Shown one piece after another: positions 19,417 to 29,851 of a stretch of DNA of 64,000 nt; position 1 is the stretch's first letter; every line of letters starts with the position of its first letter. This DNA is from Streptococcaceae bacterium AF77-01CM03A (GTDB taxonomy: Bacteria; Bacillota; Bacilli; Lactobacillales; Streptococcaceae): NCBI GenBank assembly GCA_027665725.1, contig JAQDDS010000006.1, positions 1-64,000 of the forward strand. Reading direction: 5' to 3'. A program made the position numbers and the translations under genes. The notes under the pieces are model-generated. The model was not told the DNA's origin, searched no databases, and was given only the letters and a program-made list of their open reading frames with translations.

Positions 19417-21243
19417 ATGGAATTTTCAAAGAAAACACGTGAATTATCAATTAAAAAAATGCAGGAACGCACCCTGGACCTTTTGATTATCGGTGGGGGG
19501 ATTACAGGAGCTGGTGTAGCTTTGCAGGCGGCAGCCAGTGGTCTTGACACTGGTTTGATTGAAATGCAGGATTTCGCAGAAGGAACATCAAGCCGTTCAA
19601 CAAAATTGGTCCACGGAGGTCTGCGTTACCTTAAGCAATTCGACGTAGAGGTGGTCTCAGATACAGTTTCTGAACGTGCAGTGGTTCAACAAATCGCTCC
19701 ACATATTCCAAAACCAGACCCAATGCTCTTGCCAGTTTACGATGAGGATGGAGCGACATTTAGCCTTTTCCGTCTGAAAGTAGCCATGGACTTGTACGAC
19801 CTTTTGGCAGGCGTTAGCAACACGCCAGCTGCTAATAAGGTCTTGAGTAAGGAAGAAGTTTTGGAGCGCCAGCCAAACTTGAAGAAAGAAGGCTTGGTAG
19901 GAGGTGGGGTTTACCTTGACTTCCGTAACAATGATGCGCGTCTCGTGATTGAAAACATTAAACGTGCCAACCAAGATGGTGCCCTCATTGCCAACCACGT
20001 TAAGGCAGAAGGTTTCCTCTTTGACGAAAGTGGCAAGATTACAGGTGTTGTAGCTCGTGATCTCTTGACAGACCAAGTCTTTGAAATCAAGGCTCGTCTG
20101 GTGATTAACACAACAGGTCCTTGGAGTGACAAGGTACGTAATTTGTCTAATAAGGGAACGCAATTCTCACAAATGCGTCCAACTAAGGGAGTGCACTTGG
20201 TAGTGGATTCAAGTAAGATCAAGGTTTCACAGCCGGTTTACTTTGACACAGGTTTGGGAGACGGGCGTATGGTCTTTGTTCTCCCACGTGAAAACAAGAC
20301 TTACTTTGGTACAACGGATACAGACTACACAGGTGATTTGGAACATCCAAAAGTGACGCAGGAAGATGTAGATTACCTACTAGGTATTGTCAACAACCGC
20401 TTCCCAGAAGCAAACATTACCGTTGATGATATTGAAAGTAGTTGGGCTGGTCTTCGTCCATTGATTGCAGGCAATAGCGCATCTGACTACAATGGCGGAA
20501 ATAACGGAACTATTAGTGATGAAAGCTTTAATAGCTTGATTGCGACTGTCGAAGCTTATCTATCGAAAGAAAAAACGCGTGAAGATGTTGAATCTGCTGT
20601 TAGCAAGCTTGAAAGCAGCACATCTGAGAAACATTTGGACCCATCTGCAGTTTCACGTGGTTCGAGCTTGGACCGTGATGACAATGGCCTCTTGACCCTT
20701 GCTGGTGGTAAAATCACAGACTACCGTAAGATGGCTGAAGGGGCTATGGAGCGCGTGGTTGATATCCTCAAAGCAGAATTTGACCGTAGCTTTAAACTCA
20801 TCAACTCTAAGACTTACCCTGTTTCAGGCGGAGAATTGAACCCAGCAAATGTGGACTCAGAAATTGAAGCCTTTGCTCAACTTGGAGTGTCACGTGGCTT
20901 GGATAGCAAGGAAGCTCATTACCTAGCAAATCTCTACGGTTCAAATGCACCGAAAGTCTTTGCCCTTGCTCACAGCTTGGAACAAGCGCCAGGACTCAGC
21001 TTGGCAGATACCTTGTCCCTTCACTATGCAATGCGCAATGAGTTGGCTCTGAGCCCAGTTGACTTCCTCCTTCGCCGTACCAACCACATGCTCTTTATGC
21101 GTGATAGTTTGGATAGCATCGTTGAGCCAGTTCTGGATGAAATGGGACGATTCTATGATTGGTCAGAAGAAGAAAAAGCAACTTACCGTGCTGATGTAAA
21201 AGCAGCTCTTGCTAATAACGATTTAGCAGAATTGAAAAATTAA
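19417..21243 (+). CDS. glpO: alpha-glycerophosphate oxidase
   Basis: A 608-residue FAD flavoprotein that oxidises glycerol 3-phosphate to dihydroxyacetone phosphate with O2, giving H2O2. The dinucleotide fold is LIIGGGITGAGVAL near residue 21. The insertion of about 50 residues (about 370-420, rich in Ser, Glu and Lys) separates oxygen-using GlpO from quinone-linked GlpD. It follows glpK by 51 nt with a poor ribosome site. H2O2 from GlpO adds to oxidative stress and competition with other bacteria. Confidence 0.95.
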   Translation: MEFSKKTRELSIKKMQERTLDLLIIGGGITGAGVALQAAASGLDTGLIEMQDFAEGTSSRSTKLVHGGLRYLKQFDVEVVSDTVSERAVVQQIAPHIPKPDPMLLPVYDEDGATFSLFRLKVAMDLYDLLAGVSNTPAANKVLSKEEVLERQPNLKKEGLVGGGVYLDFRNNDARLVIENIKRANQDGALIANHVKAEGFLFDESGKITGVVARDLLTDQVFEIKARLVINTTGPWSDKVRNLSNKGTQFSQMRPTKGVHLVVDSSKIKVSQPVYFDTGLGDGRMVFVLPRENKTYFGTTDTDYTGDLEHPKVTQEDVDYLLGIVNNRFPEANITVDDIESSWAGLRPLIAGNSASDYNGGNNGTISDESFNSLIATVEAYLSKEKTREDVESAVSKLESSTSEKHLDPSAVSRGSSLDRDDNGLLTLAGGKITDYRKMAEGAMERVVDILKAEFDRSFKLINSKTYPVSGGELNPANVDSEIEAFAQLGVSRGLDSKEAHYLANLYGSNAPKVFALAHSLEQAPGLSLADTLSLHYAMRNELALSPVDFLLRRTNHMLFMRDSLDSIVEPVLDEMGRFYDWSEEEKATYRADVKAALANNDLAELKN

Positions 21244-21251
21244 GAAAAACT

Positions 21252-21300
21252 AGAAGAGAGGGAAGCAAGCGTTCCTTGCCTTCTCTCTCCTTCTTTTAAA
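21252..21300 (+). promoter_or_regulatory. intercistronic hairpin between glpO and glpF
   Basis: An imperfect stem AGAGAGGGAAGCAAG...CCTTGCCTTCTCTC stands in the 70-nt gap before the glpF ribosome site, followed by a short pyrimidine tract. It may cause partial termination or protect the upstream mRNA 3' end. Confidence 0.5.
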
Positions 21301-21313
21301 AGGAGACAACGAT

Positions 21314-22018
21314 ATGATGAAAGAATTATTTGGAGAGTTTTTGGGGACCTTAATCCTTATCCTCCTAGGAAATGGTGTTGTAGCAGGTGTGGTTCTTCCC
21401 AAAACTAAGAGCAACAATTCAGGATGGATTGTCATCACTATGGGATGGGGAATTGCTGTAGCCGTTGCGGCTTTTGTATCTGGCACGCTCAGCCCAGCCC
21501 ACCTAAATCCAGCTGTAACGTTTGCGATGGCCTTAAAAGGAACGCTCTCTTGGGGTTCTGTTTTCCCTTATATCCTAGCCCAATTCGCTGGAGCGATGGT
21601 GGCTCAGATTTTGGTTTGGTTGCAATTCAAACCACACTATGATGCAGAAGAAAATGCAGGAAATATCCTAGCGACCTTTAGTACTGGACCAGCAATCAAG
21701 AACACAGTATCGAATTTGGTTAGCGAAATCCTTGGTACCTTTGTTTTGCTCTTGACAATCTTTGCCTTGGGACTCTATGACCTTCAAGCCGGTTTAGGGA
21801 CTTTTGCAGTAGGAACCTTGATTGTTGGTATCGGCCTTTCACTAGGTGGGACAACGGGTTATGCCTTGAACCCAGCTCGTGACCTTGGGCCTCGTATCAT
21901 GCACAGCATCTTGCCAATTCCAAACAAGGGAGACGGGGACTGGTCCTATGCTTGGATTCCTATTGTAGGACCTATCCTCGGAGCGTCCCTAGCAGTTCTC
22001 GTATTTTCACTTTTCTAA
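21314..22018 (+). CDS. glpF: glycerol uptake facilitator (aquaglyceroporin)
   Basis: A 234-residue MIP-family channel with six membrane helices and the two half-helix NPA motifs, N65-P66-A67 and N186-P187-A188. The second is followed by R189 and D190 of the glycerol-selective subfamily (NPARDLGPR). It admits glycerol, which GlpK traps. The ATG at 21314 follows AGGAGAC; ATG 21317 is equivalent. Confidence 0.95.
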   Translation: MMKELFGEFLGTLILILLGNGVVAGVVLPKTKSNNSGWIVITMGWGIAVAVAAFVSGTLSPAHLNPAVTFAMALKGTLSWGSVFPYILAQFAGAMVAQILVWLQFKPHYDAEENAGNILATFSTGPAIKNTVSNLVSEILGTFVLLLTIFALGLYDLQAGLGTFAVGTLIVGIGLSLGGTTGYALNPARDLGPRIMHSILPIPNKGDGDWSYAWIPIVGPILGASLAVLVFSLF

Positions 22019-22064
22019 GATAATAAAACCCAAATATTTATATCGCAATAAACATAACTTACCA

Positions 22065-22122
22065 AAAACGACCAAAATAAGGAGCGTTGTCTCACTTCAT
22101 TTTGGTCGTTTTGATTTTTTTA
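22065..22122 (+). terminator. glpKOF terminator
   Basis: A 14-bp perfect stem AAAACGACCAAAAT (22065-22078)/ATTTTGGTCGTTTT (22099-22112) with a 20-nt loop and T7. Confidence 0.92.
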
Positions 22123-22418
22123 AGTTTATATACTGGTGTTAATTATTATTTCAGCTAAAAAACAGAGTACTTCACTAGTTCATTCATCAATCTTTTAGGT
22201 CTTGAATTATATTTGTTGTTTAAATAATTCGTCTCGTTATTGGGGTTTAGTAGTAAGAGTCATTTGTTTTTTTATTTTAGGAAATTGGATAATAGAAGTA
22301 TATAGTTTTTAAATTATGATATAATGAATAAAGTTAATTATCCTTGATAATATGATAGGGACTAATCCTAAAATGACAAATCAGGAGATGAGAAAAAGAG
22401 AAAAGGAGTCCATCTGGT
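22123..22418 (+). promoter_or_regulatory. leader region of the dltB-like operon, with extended -10 promoter
   Basis: A 296-nt AT-rich stretch without a standard gene. It holds an extended -10 (TGA-TATAAT, 22317-22325) as the probable promoter. A 19-codon ORF (22373-22432, ATG to TGA) overlaps the dltB-like start; it lacks a good ribosome site and I do not call it a gene. The ribosome site AAAAGGAG (about 22401-22408) serves the next gene. Confidence 0.55.
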
Positions 22419-23573
22419 ATGAATTATTTTGAGGGGAATGAGTTTTTCCTTCTATTGTTTGTGGTTTTACTGATTGGCTTTGTTTTAAACTACTTTGGCA
22501 AGCGTAAGGATTATTATATTTTAAGTCTGTCAATTTTATTTGCAGGAGCCATCTATGGTAAGAGTAAATCCATGGTTGTTTATCTATTGGCTTTCATCAT
22601 CTACCAATATGTCCTAGTTTTCATAGCACAAAGAATGGATTCAAAACGGTTAAAACCTCTAGTTATATTATCCATTTTACCTTTAGTGGTCAATAAAGTC
22701 TTTGCCATAACCCAGCTACATTTGTTGTCTTTTATTGGTATTTCTTACATGTCCTTTAAGACCATTCAGATCATGCTAGAAATATCGGATGGTTTAATCA
22801 AAGAAAGAATCAGTGTAAAAGATTATCTACAGTTTCTACTCTTTTTCCCTACAGTTAGTTCTGGACCAATCGATCGTAGCAGAAGATTTCTAAAAGAGAT
22901 CAATGAAGTCATGCCTAGAAAAGACTACCTAGAGTTAGCAGGTGATGGTATTTATCGCATCGTTTTAGGCCTTCTCTACAAGGTTGTTTTATCAACCTAT
23001 GTTTACCAGATACTACTTGCTCTAAGCAATACTGGTACAGTTGTCTACTCAATCAAATATATGTACCTGTATACTCTCTATTTGTTCTTTGACTTTGCGG
23101 GGTATAGTTTGATGGCTGTTGGAAGCAGTAATGTTTTGGGTATTCAGACACCGATGAATTTCAATAAACCTTTCTTGAGTATTGATATCAAGGATTTCTG
23201 GACCAGATGGCACATCACCTTGTCAACATGGTTGAGAGATTTCGTATTTTCAAGAGTTTTGATGCAGGTTATCAGAAAGAAATGGTTTAAGAATAGATTA
23301 CACAATGCAGCCTATGCTTATATGGTCAACATGTTGGTTATGGGATTTTGGCATGGAATTAGTGTCAGCTACATTGCTTATGGTTTTTACCATGGAATCT
23401 TGATGTCTGGATTTGAAATTTATCAAAAGAAAAGCACTTTTTATAAGAAACATAAAAATAAAACTTGGTACAAGCTAATAAGTTGGTTTGTGACCATGAA
23501 TTTAGTTATGGTTGGCTTCTTTATCTTTTCAGGTGAACCTTATAAGATAATTATGGCAATTCTAAGTAGATAA
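22419..23573 (+). CDS. MBOAT acyltransferase, paralogue of DltB
   Basis: A 384-residue polytopic membrane O-acyltransferase. It matches the dltB product of the same window in every landmark: [32 protein letters not shown] and NMLVMGFWHGI. The catalytic histidine is H312 (H336 in DltB). In the helix that docks DltC in the S. thermophilus DltB structure, recalled positions M302, V305, I306 and V309 correspond here to S278, L281, M282 and I285, mostly still hydrophobic. It should accept an acyl-thioester from a carrier inside the cell and pass the acyl group outward. No dltA or dltC lies in this set. Followed by a DltD-like gene. Confidence 0.88.
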   Translation: MNYFEGNEFFLLLFVVLLIGFVLNYFGKRKDYYILSLSILFAGAIYGKSKSMVVYLLAFIIYQYVLVFIAQRMDSKRLKPLVILSILPLVVNKVFAITQLHLLSFIGISYMSFKTIQIMLEISDGLIKERISVKDYLQFLLFFPTVSSGPIDRSRRFLKEINEVMPRKDYLELAGDGIYRIVLGLLYKVVLSTYVYQILLALSNTGTVVYSIKYMYLYTLYLFFDFAGYSLMAVGSSNVLGIQTPMNFNKPFLSIDIKDFWTRWHITLSTWLRDFVFSRVLMQVIRKKWFKNRLHNAAYAYMVNMLVMGFWHGISVSYIAYGFYHGILMSGFEIYQKKSTFYKKHKNKTWYKLISWFVTMNLVMVGFFIFSGEPYKIIMAILSR

Positions 23574-23610
23574 AGAGATCTGCTAAAACAAGGAGATTGG
23601 ACAAAACAAG

Positions 23611-24783
23611 ATGATTAAGTTAAAAGCATTTTTACTTTCGCTTGTGCTCGTAATTGCGACCCTTGCTCTTTTAAATGTGACATATGTCAAGAAGATTGAC
23701 GACTATTATAAAGTCAAGGACAATAGTATTCGCTACAGCACTTCTTATGAAAAGTATAAAAGTAGAGATATTCTAACAAATAATATCACTCCCAATACAC
23801 TAGTTCTAATGGGTTCCTCAGAGTTAGTTGCGACGATAAATGAAGATTACCATCCCAATAAAATCTTTAACTACAATGATTTTAATATTATGCAGATAGG
23901 AACCAGTTACTCTCAAAATATCATTCAAGCTACGACCTTGAGCTCGATTGAGGGGGCTATGAGTAAGCGAAAAGTAGCCATTGTAGAGTCTGTTCAATGG
24001 TTCGAAAAGGATGGGACTCATCAAGACGCCTTCTTAAACAAGGCCTCTCAGGAACATATTTTTCACATGCTAGATAACGAGAAAATCAGTAAGGAAACCA
24101 AAGAAAAACTGATTAATCGCATTATTGAGATTACCAAAGGAAACAAACAACAAAATGATATCTATAAAAAGTATAAAAGCTATTTTATAGAAGGAAAAGG
24201 AACAATCATTGATAAAAAACTGTTGGAATTAGACAATGCAGTTTACTCTTTTAAGCTTAAGCGAAAATTCTATGAGAATCATGCCAAATCAGACTATCCT
24301 GCATTAGGGGATGAAACTCCGGATTATAATTGGGAGCAGATGACAGATCAGTTTGTAGAAGAAGTTAAAAAGAAAACAGATAACAATGATTATGCTGTGG
24401 ATAATAACTACTACAATACCTACTTGAGAGACCGCTATGCTTCGTTGAAAGATTCTAACAAAGACTTAAGCTACATAGAGTCACCAGAGTATTCAGATAT
24501 GGAACTCTTCTTGACAGTTGCAAAGGAATTGGGAATTGAAGTTGAAGTCATTATCTTTCCTGTAAATGGTAAATGGAATGATTACACAGGTGTTTCACGA
24601 GAAATGCGTGAAGAAACTTACAAAAAAATAGAAAATATTGCCAAAAACCACGGTGCTACGGTGTTAAACTATGGAAATAAAGAGTATGAAGATTACTTTT
24701 TATTTGACGTGATGCATGTTGGGGTGAAAGGATGGATGGAAGTTGAAAAAGAACTTTACAAATTTGCAAACGAAACTAACTGA
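23611..24783 (+). CDS. SGNH-type acyltransferase, paralogue of DltD
   Basis: A 390-residue protein with one N-terminal membrane anchor (about 5-25) and an extracellular DltD-like domain. The nucleophile motif is GSSE at 68-71, and the Asp-His pair is in FDVMHVGVKGW, with D366 and H369. The landmarks YNTYLRDR, SPEYSDM and PVNGKWNDYTG match the dltD product here (YNTKLKKD, SPEYNDL, PVNKKWMDYTG). In the Dlt pathway the SGNH protein moves D-alanine from DltX to lipoteichoic acid. The acceptor of this copy is unknown. ATG after AAGGAGATTGG; 37 nt after the DltB-like gene. Confidence 0.87.
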   Translation: MIKLKAFLLSLVLVIATLALLNVTYVKKIDDYYKVKDNSIRYSTSYEKYKSRDILTNNITPNTLVLMGSSELVATINEDYHPNKIFNYNDFNIMQIGTSYSQNIIQATTLSSIEGAMSKRKVAIVESVQWFEKDGTHQDAFLNKASQEHIFHMLDNEKISKETKEKLINRIIEITKGNKQQNDIYKKYKSYFIEGKGTIIDKKLLELDNAVYSFKLKRKFYENHAKSDYPALGDETPDYNWEQMTDQFVEEVKKKTDNNDYAVDNNYYNTYLRDRYASLKDSNKDLSYIESPEYSDMELFLTVAKELGIEVEVIIFPVNGKWNDYTGVSREMREETYKKIENIAKNHGATVLNYGNKEYEDYFLFDVMHVGVKGWMEVEKELYKFANETN

Positions 24784-24901
24784 CACACATCGTTTACTAT
24801 TGTGGACCATGTTTTTCTACACGGTTATTTTAAGCATCGTAATCTACTGTTTTGTGACCGATTTTTCGAATATTCAAGATTTCATCTATAGTGAATTTTA
24901 A
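24764..24901 (+). CDS. DltX-like microprotein (45 aa, TTG start)
   Basis: An ORF overlapping the last 20 nt of the DltD-like gene in another frame. The start is TTG at 24764; no ATG occurs before the membrane segment. The peptide has a short polar N-terminus, one hydrophobic helix (LLLWTMFFYTVILSIVIYCF) and ends in FIYSEF. The canonical DltX of this window ends in FIYNEF. In DltX the C-terminal Tyr is reported to carry D-alanine between DltB and DltD, so the Tyr here fits an acyl-shuttle role. Overlap implies translational coupling. The start codon is the least certain part. Confidence 0.75.
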   Translation: MQTKLTDTHRLLLWTMFFYTVILSIVIYCFVTDFSNIQDFIYSEF

Positions 24902-24964
24902 GATTACATATTATAAAAATCTCTAGATAAAGGGAATTCTACCGATAAAGTGAGACATAAGATA

Positions 24965-25016
24965 AGGCTCTATAATATTTATAGCGGGGAAGTCCTCTAT
25001 AGGTAGTATAGAGCCT
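24965..25016. repeat. 52-bp palindromic element resembling paired IS ends
   Basis: The outer arms AGGCTCTATA (24965-24974) and TATAGAGCCT (25007-25016) are perfect. Similarity continues inwards: read from either end the sequence is AGGCTCTATA-N-TA-NN-TATAG-N-GG. This looks like two abutted terminal inverted repeats with the body lost, or a small MITE. It may alternatively act as a terminator for the preceding set, as a short T-rich stretch follows. I could not name the family. Confidence 0.55.
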
Positions 25017-25132
25017 ACTTTGTTGTAGCTCCCAATATAATCTATACTGGAAAACATTAAAGCTATCAGTAGAAGGTATCATATGGAACAATTTAATGAT
25101 GTTGAAATGTAGTGGAAATGGACGGAAAACAA

Positions 25133-25162
25133 TTGAAAAAATAGTTTATAAAGTGGTATAAT
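25133..25162 (+). promoter_or_regulatory. dltXABCD promoter
   Basis: TTGAAA (25133-25138), 18 nt, TATAAT (25157-25162), with TGG directly upstream (extended -10). The remaining sequence between 24902 and 25132 holds the palindrome and no gene. Confidence 0.75.
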
Positions 25163-25234
25163 AGCAGAAAAATAAGTTAGTAAGAAATTGATTTTATTTT
25201 AGTTGGAAATTACAGGAATGAAAGGTTTTTCTTG

Positions 25235-25366
25235 ATGAAACAGAGAAATGAACTCTACCTCTTTCTTGGTCGGACAGCCTTGTATTTTATCATTTTCTTG
25301 GGCCTACTTTACTTTTTTAGTTATCTCGGTCAGGCTCAAGGTAGCTTTATCTATAATGAATTTTAA
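25235..25366 (+). CDS. dltX: DltX, teichoic acid D-alanylation microprotein
   Basis: A 43-residue single-pass membrane peptide with the DltX pattern: a polar N-terminus, FLGRTALYFIIFLGLLYFF, and the C-terminal motif FIYNEF. The motif lies on the extracellular side. Its Tyr is reported to accept D-alanine from DltB and hand it to DltD. It starts the canonical dlt operon, 20 nt before dltA. Confidence 0.93.
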   Translation: MKQRNELYLFLGRTALYFIIFLGLLYFFSYLGQAQGSFIYNEF

Positions 25367-25386
25367 CTTAAAGGAGAACCCCTATT

Positions 25387-26937
25387 GTGTCAAATAAACC
25401 AATAAAAGATATGATTGAAGCGATTGAGCACTTCGCCCACACTCAGCCTAGCTTTCCAGTCTATAACGTCCTTGGTGAGGAACGTACCTATGGCGATTTG
25501 AAGGCTGATTCGGATAGTTTGGCTGCAACGATCGATCAACTAGATTTACCTGAAAAATCTCCTGTAGTCGTTTTTGGTGGCCAAGAATATGAAATGTTAG
25601 CAACTTTTGTGGCCTTGACCAAGTCAGGTCATGCCTATATCCCAATTGACAGCCATTCTGCTTTGGAGCGCGTGTCTGCTATTGTTGAAGTAGCAGAGCC
25701 AAGCCTGATTATTGCCATCAATGAGTTTCCAATTGAAAACCCAGCTGCTCCAATCATGTCCTTAGAGCAAGTGCGTGAAGCTTATGCAGCTCAGAATGCT
25801 TATGACATGCAACATCCAGTCAAGGGAGATGATAACTACTACATTATCTTTACTTCGGGGACAACCGGAAAGCCAAAAGGAGTGCAGATTTCGCACGATA
25901 ACTTGCTCAGCTTTACCAACTGGATGATTACGGATAAGGAGTTTGCAACGCCAGAGCGTCCGCAAATGTTGGCGCAACCGCCCTATTCCTTTGACTTGTC
26001 TGTCATGTACTGGGCACCGACCTTGGCTCTTGGAGGAACCCTTTTTGCTCTTCCATCAGCCATCACTCAAGACTTCAAACAACTCTTTGCGACTATCTTT
26101 TCTCTTCCGATTGCTATCTGGACTTCAACACCATCTTTTGCAGATATGGCCATGTTGTCTGAAGATTTCAATGCTGAAAAGATGCCAGGGATTACCCATT
26201 TCTACTTTGATGGGGAGGAGTTGACCGTGAAAACCGCTCAGAAATTGCGCGAGCGTTTCCCAAATGCACGCATCATCAATGCTTATGGGCCAACGGAAGC
26301 AACCGTTGCTTTGTCGGCAGTGGCTATTACAGATGAGATGTTAGCTACTTTGAAACGTCTGCCAATCGGCTATACCAAAGAAGATTCTCCAACTTTCATC
26401 ATTGATGAGGAAGGGAACAAATTGCCAAATGGAGAGCAAGGGGAAATCATCGTGTCTGGACCGGCTGTTTCAAAAGGTTATATGAATAATCCTGAGAAAA
26501 CAGCAGAAGCTTTCTTCGAATTTGAAGGTCTGCCAGCCTACCATACGGGAGATGTTGGAACCATGACGGATGAAGGCCTTCTTCTCTACGGTGGACGGAT
26601 GGATTTCCAAATTAAGTTTAACGGCTACCGTATCGAGCTAGAAGATGTTTCTCAAAACTTGAACAAATCTCAGTACATTGACTCGGCTGTTGCAGTACCG
26701 CGCTATAATAAAGATCACAAGGTTCAAAATCTCTTGGCCTATGTCATCTTAAAAGATGGCGTCAAAGAACAATTTGAGCGCGAGATTGATATCACGAAAG
26801 CGATTAAGGAAGACTTGGAGGATATTATGATGTCTTACATGATGCCTTCTAAGTTCCTTTACCGTGACAGCCTGCCATTAACACCAAACGGGAAAATCGA
26901 CATCAAAGGGTTGATTAGCGAGGTTAACAATCGATGA
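25387..26937 (+). CDS. dltA: D-alanine--D-alanyl carrier protein ligase
   Basis: A 516-residue cytoplasmic adenylation enzyme that activates D-Ala with ATP and loads it on the phosphopantetheine of DltC. The adenylation core motif is [12 protein letters not shown] (about 153-164), with [16 protein letters not shown] and the C-terminal lysine motif [12 protein letters not shown] start after AAGGAG. It is the only dltA here, so any acyl supply to the DltB-like paralogue upstream would come from it or from another pathway. The stop overlaps the dltB start. Confidence 0.97.
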   Translation: MSNKPIKDMIEAIEHFAHTQPSFPVYNVLGEERTYGDLKADSDSLAATIDQLDLPEKSPVVVFGGQEYEMLATFVALTKSGHAYIPIDSHSALERVSAIVEVAEPSLIIAINEFPIENPAAPIMSLEQVREAYAAQNAYDMQHPVKGDDNYYIIFTSGTTGKPKGVQISHDNLLSFTNWMITDKEFATPERPQMLAQPPYSFDLSVMYWAPTLALGGTLFALPSAITQDFKQLFATIFSLPIAIWTSTPSFADMAMLSEDFNAEKMPGITHFYFDGEELTVKTAQKLRERFPNARIINAYGPTEATVALSAVAITDEMLATLKRLPIGYTKEDSPTFIIDEEGNKLPNGEQGEIIVSGPAVSKGYMNNPEKTAEAFFEFEGLPAYHTGDVGTMTDEGLLLYGGRMDFQIKFNGYRIELEDVSQNLNKSQYIDSAVAVPRYNKDHKVQNLLAYVILKDGVKEQFEREIDITKAIKEDLEDIMMSYMMPSKFLYRDSLPLTPNGKIDIKGLISEVNNR

Positions 26938-28178
26938 TGGAGCTTCTTAAACAGCTTCCTCATATTGAGCCTTATGGGAATCCACAGTACTTTTTGTATG
27001 TGATTACTGCTATTTTGCCAATCTTTATCGGTCTTTTTTTCAAAAAACGTTTTGCCTGGTATGAAATATTGGTTAGTTTGTTCTTTATAGTCACTATGTT
27101 GACGGGAGGCAAGACCAACCAATTAGCTGCCTTAGGAATCTATCTAATTTGGCAAATGGTACTGGTTCTTTTTTACAAGCAATATCGAAAAGTCCGAGAT
27201 GGTAAATGGATTTTCTACCTAGTAAGTTTATTATCACTGCTTCCCATCATCTTTGTCAAGGTACAGCCAGCTATTGATGGAACACAGTCCTTGTTAGGTT
27301 TTATCGGAATTTCTTATCTGACTTTTCGTTCAGTGGGAATCATTATCGAACTTAGAGATGGAGTTATTAAAGATTTGAAAATGTGGGAGTATTTACGTTT
27401 TCTTCTCTTTATGCCGACATTTTCAAGTGGTCCTATTGATCGTTTCAAACGTTTTAATGAAAATTATCAGACGATTCCAGAGCGCGATGAGTTGCTAGAT
27501 ATGCTAGCCGAGTCCGTTCGGTATATCATGTGGGGATTTCTGTATAAATTTATCCTAGCTCATATTTTAGGCGAGATTTTATTACCACCGCTAAAGAATT
27601 TAGCTTTACAAACAGGTGGCGTCTTTAACTATTATGTAGTGGCCATCATGTACACATTTGGTTTGGAACTCTTCTTTGATTTTGCAGGTTACTCTATGTT
27701 TGCTATAGCTATTTCAAATCTGATGGGAATTCGTAGTCCGATTAACTTCAACAAACCTTTCTTGTCAAGAGATTTGAAAGAGTTTTGGAATCGTTGGCAC
27801 ATGAGTTTATCCTTCTGGTTCCGTGATTTTGTCTTTATGCGCATGGTCATGGTGATGACGAGAAAGAAGCTTTTTAAGAATCGAAATGTGACTTCAAGTG
27901 TCGCCTATGTTCTGAACATGCTCCTTATGGGGTTCTGGCATGGGATAACATGGTTTTATATCGTTTACGGGCTCTTTCATGGAGTGGGCTTAGTCATTAA
28001 TGATGTCTGGGTTCGAAAGAAAAAAACGCTCAATAAAGAGCGGAAAAAAGCAGGGCAACCACCTTTTCCTGAGAACCGTTGGATTCAGTTGCTTGGCATG
28101 GTTATAACCTTCCATGTTGTAATGGTTTCATTCTTAATCTTTTCTGGATTTTTGAATGATTTATGGTTTAAAAAATAA
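26934..28178 (+). CDS. dltB: D-alanyl transfer protein DltB (MBOAT)
   Basis: A 414-residue polytopic MBOAT. Landmarks are [25 protein letters not shown] and LMGFWHGIT with catalytic H336, the same number as in the S. thermophilus structure. It takes D-Ala from DltC at the inner face and loads DltX. ATG overlaps the dltA stop (ATGA). Confidence 0.96.
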   Translation: MMELLKQLPHIEPYGNPQYFLYVITAILPIFIGLFFKKRFAWYEILVSLFFIVTMLTGGKTNQLAALGIYLIWQMVLVLFYKQYRKVRDGKWIFYLVSLLSLLPIIFVKVQPAIDGTQSLLGFIGISYLTFRSVGIIIELRDGVIKDLKMWEYLRFLLFMPTFSSGPIDRFKRFNENYQTIPERDELLDMLAESVRYIMWGFLYKFILAHILGEILLPPLKNLALQTGGVFNYYVVAIMYTFGLELFFDFAGYSMFAIAISNLMGIRSPINFNKPFLSRDLKEFWNRWHMSLSFWFRDFVFMRMVMVMTRKKLFKNRNVTSSVAYVLNMLLMGFWHGITWFYIVYGLFHGVGLVINDVWVRKKKTLNKERKKAGQPPFPENRWIQLLGMVITFHVVMVSFLIFSGFLNDLWFKK

Positions 28179-28188
28179 ACGGAATTAA

Positions 28189-29710
<1,522 letters not shown>

Positions 29711-29720
29711 AATGAGTTAA

Positions 29721-29749
29721 AAGTTTGGGATTGAACCCAAGCTTTTTTG
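29721..29749 (+). terminator. dlt operon terminator
   Basis: A 9-bp stem AAGTTTGGG/CCCAAGCTT (one wobble) with T6. Confidence 0.9.
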
Positions 29750-29811
29750 TTTAAATGGCGAATATTTAAGATGCAAATAGGTCAAAAGTTTCAAAATTTT
29801 TAGAAATAGCG

Positions 29812-29817
29812 TATAAT
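29812..29817 (+). promoter_or_regulatory. -10 box of the 5'-nucleotidase gene
   Basis: A perfect TATAAT with a poor -35 candidate (TTTCAA at 29789, spacing 17). Confidence 0.5.
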
Positions 29818-29851
29818 ATAAAAGAGAAAAAGAAAAGAAAGGGATTTTAAA

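Noticed and set aside
19657..20222. Long minus-strand ORFs opposite glpO
   Set aside because: Antisense shadows without conserved features; glpO is intact on the plus strand.
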